From NCBI GenBank assembly GCA_027491085.1, contig JAIXWW010000009.1, positions 310,001 to 374,000 on the forward strand: a stretch of DNA of 64,000 bases, written 5' to 3'. This DNA comes from Bacteroidota bacterium (GTDB taxonomy: Bacteria > Bacteroidota > Bacteroidia > UKL13-3). A program made the position numbers and the translations under genes. The stretch's first letter is position 1. Every line of letters starts with the position of its first letter. The notes under the pieces are model-generated. The model saw nothing but the letters and a program-made list of their open reading frames with translations, searched no databases and was not told where the DNA came from. Positions 18,140 to 26,156 of the stretch are shown one piece after another.

Positions 18140-19150
18140 ATGTTTGCATTAAACCTTAAGAAATATGTACTCAGTCTCATTATACTGTATGGTTTTATAA
18201 ATAATAGTTTTGCTTGTGGGGGCTACATAGCACCATTTGCCGAACGCATTGCAAATGGAGATATTGGAACAGTTTTTTTATGCAAAGTAATCAATGTAAT
18301 AAAAGAATCAGATAAATTAAAAGAATACAATCTAAAAAACGAATCTGGTAAAAGTGGATACCCAACCCAAAATCATTTTATAGTCTCAAATCGAAGAGAT
18401 TGGAATGACTCTACCCTCGTTGAATTAATCACTGTTTATTTAGGAAAATTAGATACCAACTATTTTTACATTTTGGGAACTAGTTATTATAGAGCGGGGT
18501 ATAAATATTTAATGTTTAGAAATGAAAAACGAGGAATTTACATTTATAGATTTGTTGAAATAGAAAACAACAATCTAGATTCTTCCGTTGAAATTCAATC
18601 GGTGAAAAGGTATACCAATATTTTAAAACAAAAACTTACTGACATGCTTTATTATAAAACCCAAAACGGTAATGTTTTATGCGAAGTTGAATTTAAAAAA
18701 GGCGTCCCTGTTAATACTTGGAAAGAATATAATAGGGATGGTTGGCTAGAAATCACTTATAATTTAAATAGCAAAGTTAAATGTACATATTACCAAAGTG
18801 GCTTATTGCAATTAAAAGATAGCACTTGTAATAAAGATTATTTTAGGTGGGCTTATTCGGATGAAAAAGAAAGTAAATTGTACTACAAAAGTGAACAAAT
18901 TTTTTTAAATGATTCAAATTGGAAGTTTAAAGAGTGTAATTATTTTGATGAATTAAAAGAACTTAATTGGCGTTTACACAATTATTACTTGCCACAACTA
19001 GATGAATTACCTGATCAAGCATGCTTACATTTTAATGACGGGAAAATTGAAGGAATTGAATATCAAAAAGTAGAATTATATAGTAATGATTCGTTAATTA
19101 GAAGATGGATTAGATCTATAGAAAATGGTAGGTATAAATTTGGAGACTAG
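18140..19150 (+). CDS. Exported hypothetical protein with MORN/YwqK-like repeats
   Basis: A 336-residue protein with an N-terminal signal peptide (about residues 1-25, ending near NNSFACGGYIAP; the Cys could be acylated). Residues about 165-225 resemble the antitoxin YwqK/MORN-like beta repeats that read 'nGnvlcEvefkkGvpvntWkeYnrdG'. No enzyme motif was found and I do not recognise a family for the rest. The gene lies exactly between two copies of a ~170-bp direct repeat and its neighbours on that side are also hypothetical. This suggests an accessory, perhaps inserted or duplicated, segment. Confidence 0.7.
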   Translation: MFALNLKKYVLSLIILYGFINNSFACGGYIAPFAERIANGDIGTVFLCKVINVIKESDKLKEYNLKNESGKSGYPTQNHFIVSNRRDWNDSTLVELITVYLGKLDTNYFYILGTSYYRAGYKYLMFRNEKRGIYIYRFVEIENNNLDSSVEIQSVKRYTNILKQKLTDMLYYKTQNGNVLCEVEFKKGVPVNTWKEYNRDGWLEITYNLNSKVKCTYYQSGLLQLKDSTCNKDYFRWAYSDEKESKLYYKSEQIFLNDSNWKFKECNYFDELKELNWRLHNYYLPQLDELPDQACLHFNDGKIEGIEYQKVELYSNDSLIRRWIRSIENGRYKFGD

Positions 19151-19170
19151 TAATTCTAGGATAAAGATAT

Positions 19171-19341
19171 TTTTGTAATGTGAAGATTGTTTGGGTGTAA
19201 GTTCTTGGCTTTTGGCAGCCAGCAGCTGGCCTTTGGCATTTAGTTGATAGACCATGGACGATAGTTGAATTAGAAAATTCGAAACGCGAAATTCGAACAG
19301 TGGCCAACGAAAAACGAACCCCAAAACTATGTCTCTATGTT
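19171..19341 (+). repeat. Direct repeat copy 2 (relic of an ALDH 3' end)
   Basis: The copy begins with codons for FCNVKIVWV and a TAA stop, the same reading as the true aldehyde dehydrogenase tail apart from two amino-acid changes. It then follows the downstream sequence of copy 1. It lies 21 nt after the stop of the hypothetical gene and is not part of any intact dehydrogenase gene here. Confidence 0.85.
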
Positions 19342-19377
19342 ATTCTATGTAATTAATTTTTTTATGTTTGTTATGCC

Positions 19378-20052
19378 ATGCAACAAATGATAAACCACAA
19401 ACCACATAAAAAATTGTACTACACTTCCGGCTTAATTAGCTTGTTGTTGCTGCCTATTTTGTGCGTTTTGTATTTGCAAAAAACTAAGGTTTTTGAACCT
19501 GAATATGTCATAGGACTTAATATGTGGACTCCTGAACAAGCAAAAAATTGGAGAGAACAAGGACGTAATTTCGACATTCACCCACAAAGAAACTATGTAA
19601 ATATTGATTTAACTGGAAACGAAAAAGAAGATAAAACCAAATTGGATTTTATACAGCTACAAATGCGAGATTTGTTGAAAAACAAAGATACAGTTTCAGG
19701 TATTCACATTGTTTTTGGCAATCAATCCAAATATTTGACTTTAGTTGAAACGCTAAATATTTGTTTAAAAGAAAAAGCAAGAACCTATGTTTTAGTTGGC
19801 AACGACTTTTGGTTTTATAATTATTTTCCAAAACCAGTCATTGTAAAAAAAGTAGATATTGGTCCAATATTATCTTGTGGCACGGGGGACGCTAATTATT
19901 TAATAAATTTAAAAGAAGCACAAAAAGAAAAACAAATTTTGCGACAATTGAAAAAAACACCCCAAAGCTTAATTATATTTTACATCGTACTTTCAATCTT
20001 GTTTTTATTGATGTGTGGTGTTGAAATCAGAAAGATCATAAAAATAATTTAA
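19378..20052 (+). CDS. Hypothetical protein with two membrane segments
   Basis: A 224-residue protein with one transmembrane helix near the N-terminus (YYTSGLISLLLLPILCVLYL, about residues 14-33) and another near the C-terminus (LIIFYIVLSILFLLMCGVEI). The soluble domain of about 150 residues between them includes an ExbD-like flavour (NYVNIDLTGNEKEDKTKLDF; SGIHIVFGN) but no decisive motif. A TATGTTTG box ends only 8 nt before the ATG at 19378. If that box is a real -7 element, the start may be the next Met at 19387 or the mRNA may be leaderless. The function is not recognised. Confidence 0.65.
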   Translation: MQQMINHKPHKKLYYTSGLISLLLLPILCVLYLQKTKVFEPEYVIGLNMWTPEQAKNWREQGRNFDIHPQRNYVNIDLTGNEKEDKTKLDFIQLQMRDLLKNKDTVSGIHIVFGNQSKYLTLVETLNICLKEKARTYVLVGNDFWFYNYFPKPVIVKKVDIGPILSCGTGDANYLINLKEAQKEKQILRQLKKTPQSLIIFYIVLSILFLLMCGVEIRKIIKII

Positions 20053-20230
20053 GCTTAACAAAACAAATAACGTAATAGTTTTACCAATAATTTATTTTAG
20101 AATATTTTAAGTAAAAATATAGGCTTTACAAGGCTTTTGGTAAAATAATTGTCATAGCGCATTAATAAAAAAACTTATCATTTAATTATCATGTTTAAAC
20201 GGGTATTACTTATTTAAACATATAAAACAA

Positions 20231-21175
20231 ATGAAAAAGAACATTTTTAAAACGGCTTTATTAAGCTTAACCTTTGGTGCTTTATTAATCACTTCGTGCA
20301 AAAAAGATGATGACAAAACCACCCCAACTCCAACTACTCCTACATTAAAAAGCATTTATGAAATTGCAAAAGCCGATACTAGTTTTAGTATTTTGATTGC
20401 AGCGTTAGACAAAACAGGTTTAAAAGAAACTTTAACTAATGCAGGAACCTATACTGTTTTTGCTCCTAATAACGCAGCATTTAGAAAAGAAGATGTTAGT
20501 GTAGAACTAATCAACGCCATTACTGATACAGAGCAGATTTTAGCTTTAAAAAACGCTTTGCTTTACCACGTTTTAGCAACAAAAGTAAAATCTACTGAAG
20601 TGCCTAATGCTTATGTAGGAACTTTATATTTGGTAAATGGAAATGGAGTTTCACTACGCACAGCTAATAATCCAGTAAAATTAAACAATGAAGCAAATGT
20701 AGTGTCGGCAGATATTGCTGCAAGCAATGGAATTATTCATGTTATTGACATGCCTTTATCTCCACAATCGGTGGTTGATATTGCATTAAATAATCCTGCA
20801 TTTACTTCATTAGTAGGTGCATTGGGTAAAGCTGAACTAGTAGGTACATTAGAAGATGCTCCAGCATTAACAGTGTTTGCACCAACAAATGATGCATTTA
20901 ATGCCATTAATTTTAAATTGGAAGATTTTACCAAAGAGCAATTAACTCCTATCTTAACATCTCACGTTTTAGGTACACAAGTTAGATCATCGCAAATTAA
21001 AAATGGCGATATGGTTACTACGCTAAATACCAATACTAAGTTAACATTTAATACTACCGCAGGTGTTAAATTTAACGGAGGCGATGTAACAGATGTAACA
21101 GTTACCACTGCTGATATTCAAGCAACAAATGGTGTGGTACATGTAATTAACAAAGTGGTTTTACCAGGTAGATAA
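20231..21175 (+). CDS. Lipoprotein with two fasciclin (FAS1) domains
   Basis: A 314-residue surface or periplasmic lipoprotein. The signal peptide ends in LLITSC followed by KKDDD, a lipobox with acidic residues behind the Cys that often marks surface export in this phylum. A Thr/Pro linker (about 28-37) leads to two FAS1 domains of about 130 residues. Each has the H1 and H2 signatures: YTVFAPNNAAF with LYHVLATK in the first, and LTVFAPTNDAF with TSHVLGTQ in the second. Each ends with 'NGIIHVID' or 'NGVVHVINKV'. FAS1 domains mediate adhesion. The gene is monocistronic, bounded by a good terminator. Confidence 0.93.
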   Translation: MKKNIFKTALLSLTFGALLITSCKKDDDKTTPTPTTPTLKSIYEIAKADTSFSILIAALDKTGLKETLTNAGTYTVFAPNNAAFRKEDVSVELINAITDTEQILALKNALLYHVLATKVKSTEVPNAYVGTLYLVNGNGVSLRTANNPVKLNNEANVVSADIAASNGIIHVIDMPLSPQSVVDIALNNPAFTSLVGALGKAELVGTLEDAPALTVFAPTNDAFNAINFKLEDFTKEQLTPILTSHVLGTQVRSSQIKNGDMVTTLNTNTKLTFNTTAGVKFNGGDVTDVTVTTADIQATNGVVHVINKVVLPGR

Positions 21176-21204
21176 TATTTAAATTAGTCATTTACTAATA
21201 AACC

Positions 21205-21246
21205 AAAAGAGGTTGTTTTCTATATTGAAAGCAGCCTCTTTTTTTA
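21205..21246 (+). terminator. Terminator of the fasciclin gene
   Basis: Sixteen-base arms (21205-21220 and 21227-21242) pair fully with two G-U pairs around a 6-nt loop and are followed by a T run. They sit 29 nt after the fasciclin stop. Confidence 0.9.
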
Positions 21247-21313
21247 TTATTTTACGATTTATTGTACATTCGTTTACTTAATTTTATGATAGCACAATTA
21301 TTTATTAATCAAA

Positions 21314-21388
21314 ATGCATAAAACCATAAATATATTAATTGTAGAAGATGAAGTTTTAATTACTGAAAATATTAAGCAAACTATTTAG
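21314..21388 (+). pseudogene. N-terminal relic of a response-regulator receiver domain
   Basis: An ATG followed by codons for MHKTINILIVEDEVLITENI, then KQTI and a TAG. This is the first strand and helix of a CheY-like receiver, with the acidic pair (ED) in place, of the kind found at the start of LytTR-type regulators. The frame then stops and no continuation is readable in any frame. With 24 codons it cannot fold as a receiver, so it is best seen as a gene fragment. Confidence 0.6.
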
Positions 21389-21516
21389 TGGGTAGGGTGT
21401 CGAAATGTTTATAGGTAAAGAATTTCTAACGAAGTAATGGAAGTTATATACTATTGATTAGCTAATTTTATCCATAAGCAATAAAGAACAAGAAACAGTG
21501 TTGGCTTGTTTAAAAA

Positions 21517-21690
21517 TGCAGGAGTAACTTTTATGTTTGCAGGGGCAAGGTTTACAAATGCAGGGGCTGGTTTTGTAATTGCAGGAGGTTAATTCATAAA
21601 TGCAGGAGTAAGGTTTGAACTTGCAGTAGCAAGTTTTATAAATGCAGTAGCATTTTTTAAACTTGCAGGAGATAGATTTGAAAATAAGGA
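21517..21690 (+). repeat. 21-bp tandem array with TGCAG cores
   Basis: The word TGCAG occurs at 21517, 21538, 21559, 21580, 21601, 21622, 21643 and 21664, eight times at exactly 21-nt steps, with a decayed ninth unit at 21685. The rest of the unit approximates GGNGNNNGGTTTNNAAA. One frame reads a seven-residue repeat (NAGxxFx) but contains a TAA in the fourth unit, so it is not an intact coding repeat. Confidence 0.92.
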
Positions 21691-21714
21691 AGGTAAATTG
21701 GTAAGTTAAGATAT

Positions 21715-21750
21715 AAAAAAGGCTGCATTTGGGTAAATGCAGCCTTTTTA
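21715..21750. terminator. Terminator of the 21751-22497 gene
   Basis: Perfect 15-bp stem (21716-21730 with 21735-21749, core GGCTGCATTT) and a GGGT loop, with A and T runs on both sides. It directly abuts the stop of the minus-strand gene and could also stop plus-strand transcription. Confidence 0.92.
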
Positions 21751-22497
21751 TTAACCATTAATGGTTTTGAATGCTATACTAGTTATTTGTTTGTATTTAG
21801 GGTGGGTGGCTCCATATACCGATTTTACATAACTTTTTACTTCTTTGGCTATGGTAACTAGGCCTGTGGTTTCGTTGTAAAGGTCATCATTGCGAGTAAT
21901 GCGGGCGGTGCTTAGTGGCCCAGTGGCGTTTATTACTGCTGTGTTTTTTAACCTCATGTTGGCTAAAAGCGCTTCGAGGGTGGTTACTTGTAAGTCGGTT
22001 TCGTTAGGTTTGTATTTAGGCTCGCCTTTCAGGGTTTCTATTAGTAATTCAAAATTTTTTATTTGGCTATCAAAACTTAATTGCGAAACGGAGATGCCAT
22101 CATTTTTTGGTGCGGGGTTTGGATTTTTTGGGTCTTCTGGTTGATTTTCTTTAGGGTTAATGCGTGTGCCTTTAACTTTAGCAGCATAGGTTTTGGCATT
22201 ATCGAGTGTGTTTGCACTTGCTTTGCAGGCTGTAAAAGCATTGATAAGGCGGGTGGTTAAAGGCTTTATGGGTTTAAAAACCAAATCGCGCTCATCAATA
22301 GCTTTGCTATATGGAACTATTAAAGTACTTACTGCTTTTAGGCTTGCTTGGCAAGTAGTAAATTTTTTTTGTAGTTCAGTAAGGGTTAGGGTTATTTCTG
22401 AAGGATTATAATCTGCGCCATATCCTTTGCAAAAGGCAATAAGTGATTCGAAATTACTTACGTTTTTGTTATGTCCGGTTTCTGAAGTAGATGCCAT
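21751..22497 (-). CDS. Hypothetical helical protein with an internal duplication
   Basis: A 248-residue soluble protein without signal or membrane segment. It appears to be two related helical halves joined by a Pro/Asn/Lys-rich linker (about residues 115-135). The N-half has NVSNFESLIAFCKGYGADYN followed by PSEITLTLTELQ. The C-half has QIKNFELLIETLKGEPKYKP followed by NETDLQVTTLEALL. Each continues with a helix carrying a 'plsxar..RddlfxxxxxLvtr..n' pattern. I recall similar anonymous proteins in Bacteroidota but know no function. It has its own perfect terminator and is monocistronic. Confidence 0.75.
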   Translation of the reverse strand: MASTSETGHNKNVSNFESLIAFCKGYGADYNPSEITLTLTELQKKFTTCQASLKAVSTLIVPYSKAIDERDLVFKPIKPLTTRLINAFTACKASANTLDNAKTYAAKVKGTRINPKENQPEDPKNPNPAPKNDGISVSQLSFDSQIKNFELLIETLKGEPKYKPNETDLQVTTLEALLANMRLKNTAVINATGPLSTARITRNDDLYNETTGLVTIAKEVKSYVKSVYGATHPKYKQITSIAFKTING

Positions 22498-22754
22498 GTT
22501 GTTAATAGTTAAAGGTTTATAATTTATTTAAAACGAAATAATTAAAGGTTTTTTGAAAATACAAATTATTTTTTGAGGAACTACAGTTGATAGTTGTCGG
22601 TTGATAGCAGATGGTTTTAAAAAGAAAATTATGGGGAGATGGCTTCGGGATTTTTTTTGTGGGTTGTAATTAGTTTGTTTAATTAACTTCTATTCTTGTT
22701 GATGCAGGGCATATATTTTGTTTTAAAAAAATTACACTATTTTTAACCCCACTT

Positions 22755-23186
22755 ATGAGCATACACGCAATAAAGCAATACCAATCCGAAGTTGAAAAAA
22801 TAATTCACTTTGGTGGAACTAAAAAAGAAACTGCAATACGCAATGCCTTTTATAATCTGCTAAACGACTATGCCAAAAGCAAAGGCTTAATGTTAGTACC
22901 CGAAGTTACCATTAAAACCCCAAGTGGTAAAAATGTTACACCTGATGGAACACTTAAAGACAGCTTAAGGCAAGACTGGGGATACTGGGAAAGTAAAGAC
23001 GAAGCCGACAAAATAGACGATGAAATAAAAAAGAAATTTGATAAGGGATACCCTAAAGACAATATACTTTTTGAAGACAGCAACAACGCTGTTTTGTTCC
23101 AAAATGGCATTGAAATAATGCGAGTACAGGTAAGTAATGCCGAAGAATTGGACAAACTGCTTATAGCCTTTATTAACTTTGAATGA
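22755..23186 (+). CDS. R-M fragment 1: PD-ExK nuclease-like domain
   Basis: 143 residues. The nuclease signature is D64 in TPDGTLKD and E79-x-K81 in YWESKDEADK, after a conserved N-terminal helix (KKETAIRNAFYNLLNDYAKS). It ends at the premature TGA after FINFE. If translated alone it would be a free nuclease domain without specificity or methylation, which could be harmful, so low expression or inactivity is likely. Confidence 0.75.
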   Translation: MSIHAIKQYQSEVEKIIHFGGTKKETAIRNAFYNLLNDYAKSKGLMLVPEVTIKTPSGKNVTPDGTLKDSLRQDWGYWESKDEADKIDDEIKKKFDKGYPKDNILFEDSNNAVLFQNGIEIMRVQVSNAEELDKLLIAFINFE

Positions 23187-23234
23187 CCCGAAGTAAAAAA
23201 CTTTCGCAAAGCCATAGAGTTATTTAAACAGGAT

Positions 23235-25277
23235 GTGCCAAAGGTTACCGATACACTTAGGGACTTATTAGAAATACAGGAAAAAAAGAACCCTAAATTT
23301 GTTAAGGAACGTGACAAGTTTTTGAAACTTTGCCACGATAGTATTAACCCCGAAGTTACCAAGGCCGATGTGCGAGAAATGATAATTCAGCACATACTTA
23401 CCGAAGATATTTTTAACACCATTTTTGACGAAACACAATTTCACAGAGAAAATAATATTGCCCACCAATTAGAGGGGGTTATAAATACTTTTTTTACAGG
23501 GGCAACTAAACGTACCGCCCTTTCTACTTTGCAGCACTATTCGCAAGCTATTAATGCAGCAGCAGCAGGAATAGCCGACCACCACGAAAAGCAAAAGTTT
23601 TTAAAAGTGGTGTACGAAACATTTTATAAAAGCTATAATCCAAAGGCAGCCGATAGATTAGGAGTAGTATATACACCTAATGAAATAGTAAAGTTTATGA
23701 TAGAAAGTACCGACTATTTATTGCATAAACACTTTGGCAAATTTTTAGAAGATAAAGGGGTTGATATATTGGATGTTGCCACAGGAACAGGCACTTTTGT
23801 TTGTGACATTATAGACTATATACGAAAGGAAAAACTAGAATATAAATATAAAAATGAACTTCATGCAAACGAAGTTGCCATATTACCTTACTACATAAGC
23901 AACCTAAATATTGAATTTACCTATACTCAAAAAATGGGTAAATATTCAGAGTTTGAAAACCTTTGTTTTGTAGATACTTTGGATAATATGGGGTTTGCTT
24001 TTAGGGGCAAGCAAATTGATATGTTTGCACCATTTACCGAAGAAAATAGCAAACGAATACACAAGCAAAACACCAAGCGAATTTCAGTAGTAATAGGCAA
24101 CCCACCATACAATGCCAACCAAGTTAACGAAAACGAAAACAACAAAAACAGAGAATACCCCGAAATAGACAAGCGAATAAAAGACACCTTTATAAAATAT
24201 AGCACAGCCCAAAAAACAAAAGTATATGATATGTATGCACGTTTTTATCGTTGGGCAATGGATAGATTAGATGACAATGGAATAATAGCCTTTGTAACCA
24301 ATCGTTCTTTTATTGATAGCCGAACCTTTGATGGATTTAGAAAATGTGTACAAGATGAATTTGATTATGCTTATATCATAGATACTAAAAGCGATGTAAG
24401 AGCAAACCCTAAAATTTCGGGAACAGGGCATAATGTGTTTGGCATACAAACAGGTGTAGCTATTTTAATATTGGTAAAAAAAGCAAGCAAAGAAAAAAAA
24501 CTTCCTTGTAAAATACACTATACCAACATGCAAGACGAGTGGCGCAAAGAACAAAAGCTACATTGGTTTACCGAAAACCCTTTGCCCAAAATTTCCTTTG
24601 ACAAAATACAACCTGATAAGAATAATAATTGGATAAACCTTACCGATAATGATTTTGACACATTTTTACCCTTATGTTCAAAAGAAGTTAAAAGTGATAA
24701 TAGTAAAAAGGCATTATTTAAAATTTATTCAACTGGCGTATTGTCTTCACGTGATGAATGGGTTTATGATTTAAATAATAATAGAATAAAAGATAAGGTA
24801 GATTATTTTATAAATTTCTATAATAAAGATATAGATATTTACAAAACATCGGATTTATCAAAGGAAACATTATTGAAGATAAGTAAAGAAAGTAAAATAA
24901 AATGGAGTGATAGTATTAGAAATGGTGTTAAAGCAAAAAGAGAATTAGTATTTGAAGCAGAAAAAATTAGACGTGTTCAATATAGACCATTTTCTAAAAA
25001 ATGGTGCTATTTTGATGAAACATTATGTAATACAATTTCATCCCAACCAACATATTTTTTTGATAAATATTCAACAAATTCATTAATAACAATTACACAA
25101 ATTGACCAAGTACCTTTTACTGTTTACAGTAGTAACCAAATTATCGACCATGGTATTGGTTCAAGGTTATCTCAAAGTCTGCCTTTAAGTTGCTTTGATA
25201 AGAATGGAAATAAAATTGACAACATAACCGATTGGGGATTAAACCAATTTGTAAAGCAGTATGGTAAAAAAGTATAA
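23235..25277 (+). CDS. R-M fragment 2: N6-adenine methyltransferase core
   Basis: 680 residues from the first in-frame start after the TGA. A helical region leads to the SAM-binding motif I DVATGTGTFVCDII (about residue 180) and the adenine-methyltransferase motif IV GNPPYNA (about residue 287). VVYTPNEIVKFMIES, upstream of motif I, is the usual motif-X-like entry of N6 methylases. The remainder (about 440-680) is the start of the target-recognition region. The fragment keeps all methylation motifs but loses the C-terminus to the frameshift at 25266-25271. Confidence 0.8.
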   Translation: MPKVTDTLRDLLEIQEKKNPKFVKERDKFLKLCHDSINPEVTKADVREMIIQHILTEDIFNTIFDETQFHRENNIAHQLEGVINTFFTGATKRTALSTLQHYSQAINAAAAGIADHHEKQKFLKVVYETFYKSYNPKAADRLGVVYTPNEIVKFMIESTDYLLHKHFGKFLEDKGVDILDVATGTGTFVCDIIDYIRKEKLEYKYKNELHANEVAILPYYISNLNIEFTYTQKMGKYSEFENLCFVDTLDNMGFAFRGKQIDMFAPFTEENSKRIHKQNTKRISVVIGNPPYNANQVNENENNKNREYPEIDKRIKDTFIKYSTAQKTKVYDMYARFYRWAMDRLDDNGIIAFVTNRSFIDSRTFDGFRKCVQDEFDYAYIIDTKSDVRANPKISGTGHNVFGIQTGVAILILVKKASKEKKLPCKIHYTNMQDEWRKEQKLHWFTENPLPKISFDKIQPDKNNNWINLTDNDFDTFLPLCSKEVKSDNSKKALFKIYSTGVLSSRDEWVYDLNNNRIKDKVDYFINFYNKDIDIYKTSDLSKETLLKISKESKIKWSDSIRNGVKAKRELVFEAEKIRRVQYRPFSKKWCYFDETLCNTISSQPTYFFDKYSTNSLITITQIDQVPFTVYSSNQIIDHGIGSRLSQSLPLSCFDKNGNKIDNITDWGLNQFVKQYGKKV

Positions 25278-25300
25278 GCAAAGAAAGCATTTTTACTTAT

Positions 25301-25795
25301 GTGTATGCTGTATTGCATAATCCTGCTTATAAAACCAAGTATGAGTTAAACCTAAAGCGAGAGTTTCCAAGAATACCATTTTACACCGATTTTAAGCAAT
25401 GGAGCGACTGGGGTAAGCAACTAATGGATTTACACATTGATTATGAAAATGTGAAGCCATACAACCTAAAAACCATTGAATACAATGAAATAGAAAACCC
25501 TAAGTGCAAGCTAAAAGCAGATAAGCTAAACGGCATTATAATTTTAGATGAAAACACAAGCCTTACAGGTGTTCCAAGCGAGGCATGGGAATATAAATTA
25601 GGCAACCGCTCTGCTTTGGAATGGGTATTAGACCAATACAAAGAAAGCAAGCCAAAAGACCCCACCATTGCCGAAAAATTTAACACATATAAATTTGCCG
25701 ACTATAAAGACCATGTAATTGATCTGCTTAAGCGAGTATGCACTGTAAGTGTTGAAACTATGAAAATTATTAAGGCTATGGAACGTGCTAATTAG
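25301..25795 (+). CDS. R-M fragment 3: C-terminal target-recognition end
   Basis: 164 residues in the -1 frame relative to fragment 2. The text LHNPAYKTKYELNLKREFPR is the typical C-terminal signature of single-chain R-M enzymes with an NPPY methylase. The frame is open upstream of the GTG at 25301 back to the A run, so this GTG is not a natural start. It ends at TAG 25793-25795. Confidence 0.75.
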   Translation: MYAVLHNPAYKTKYELNLKREFPRIPFYTDFKQWSDWGKQLMDLHIDYENVKPYNLKTIEYNEIENPKCKLKADKLNGIIILDENTSLTGVPSEAWEYKLGNRSALEWVLDQYKESKPKDPTIAEKFNTYKFADYKDHVIDLLKRVCTVSVETMKIIKAMERAN

Positions 25796-26093
25796 TTAGG
25801 TACGATTATCTAAATTCGGTATTTTCACCAACTTATATAAAACCATTCGGTAGGAATACTTACTACTGACAATAGCTAATGGAAAATAATCAGTTAAAGC
25901 CAAGGAGATGCTTGCAGCATGACTTGGTGTTGTTGGTCTTATGCAGATAGCTATCGGCAGCAATAATTAGATGTAAAAGATGCTTTCAGCTTGTCTTGGT
26001 TTTTTTGAAATTATTGCTTTTAAAAAGGTTTGCAAAAATGAAGTTTGAAAAGAAAGTATAAAGGCAAAGTTATTAGATTTAAATAATTAAATA
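25796..26093. other. Intergenic region after the R-M gene
   Basis: No gene is supported. Two imperfect copies of a 22-nt word (AGATGCTTGCAGCATGACTT at about 25908 and AGATGCTTTCAGCTTGTCTT at about 25979) lie about 71 nt apart in the same orientation. Each can form a small hairpin around the central CAGC/GCTG-like part. Confidence 0.5.
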
Positions 26094-26135
26094 AAAAAGA
26101 GCGCTCAATAGTTTAAACTATTGAGCGCTCTTTTT
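26094..26135. terminator. 42-bp perfect palindrome, bidirectional terminator
   Basis: The sequence is exactly self-complementary around the point between 26114 and 26115 (GTTT|AAAC), with GAGCGCTCAATA in the left arm. It is flanked by A5 and T5 runs. It lies 22 nt past the stop of the minus-strand transketolase half. Confidence 0.9.
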
Positions 26136-26156
26136 ATATATTTTGTTTACTTATAA

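Larger units (their letters stand above)
22755..25795 (+). pseudogene. Broken type IIG restriction-modification gene (nuclease-methyltransferase-specificity)
   Basis: Three adjacent ORFs make one logical protein of about 1010 residues. The first two lie in the same frame and are separated by a TGA at 23184-23186 (codons GAA TGA CCC GAA). The second and third differ by a -1 frame at the run of six A at 25266-25271: seven A would read GKKSISKESIFTYVYAVLHNP without a break. The layout, PD-ExK nuclease then helical linker then NPPY methyltransferase then target recognition, is that of type IIG/ISP-like single-chain enzymes, though without the helicase of type ISP. It is probably inactive as a full enzyme. 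Confidence 0.8.

Noticed and set aside
21517..21690. CRISPR array
   Set aside because: The unit is 21 nt with no repeat-spacer alternation; the whole unit is a degenerate repeat. No cas gene is nearby.
23184..23186. TGA as selenocysteine or recoded sense codon
   Set aside because: No SECIS-like hairpin directly follows, the position is not a redox site, and other genes in the window use TGA as a stop where expected. A nonsense mutation is simpler.
22868..23362. Minus-strand 164-codon ORF over the R-M gene
   Set aside because: It is Ser/Leu-rich antisense of the nuclease domain, with no motif.
25266..25271. Programmed -1 frameshift site
   Set aside because: The heptamer in frame is T AAA AAA, a poor slippery site, and no stimulatory stem-loop was seen. 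With a second lesion upstream, decay is likelier. Slippage is kept as an alternative in the finding.
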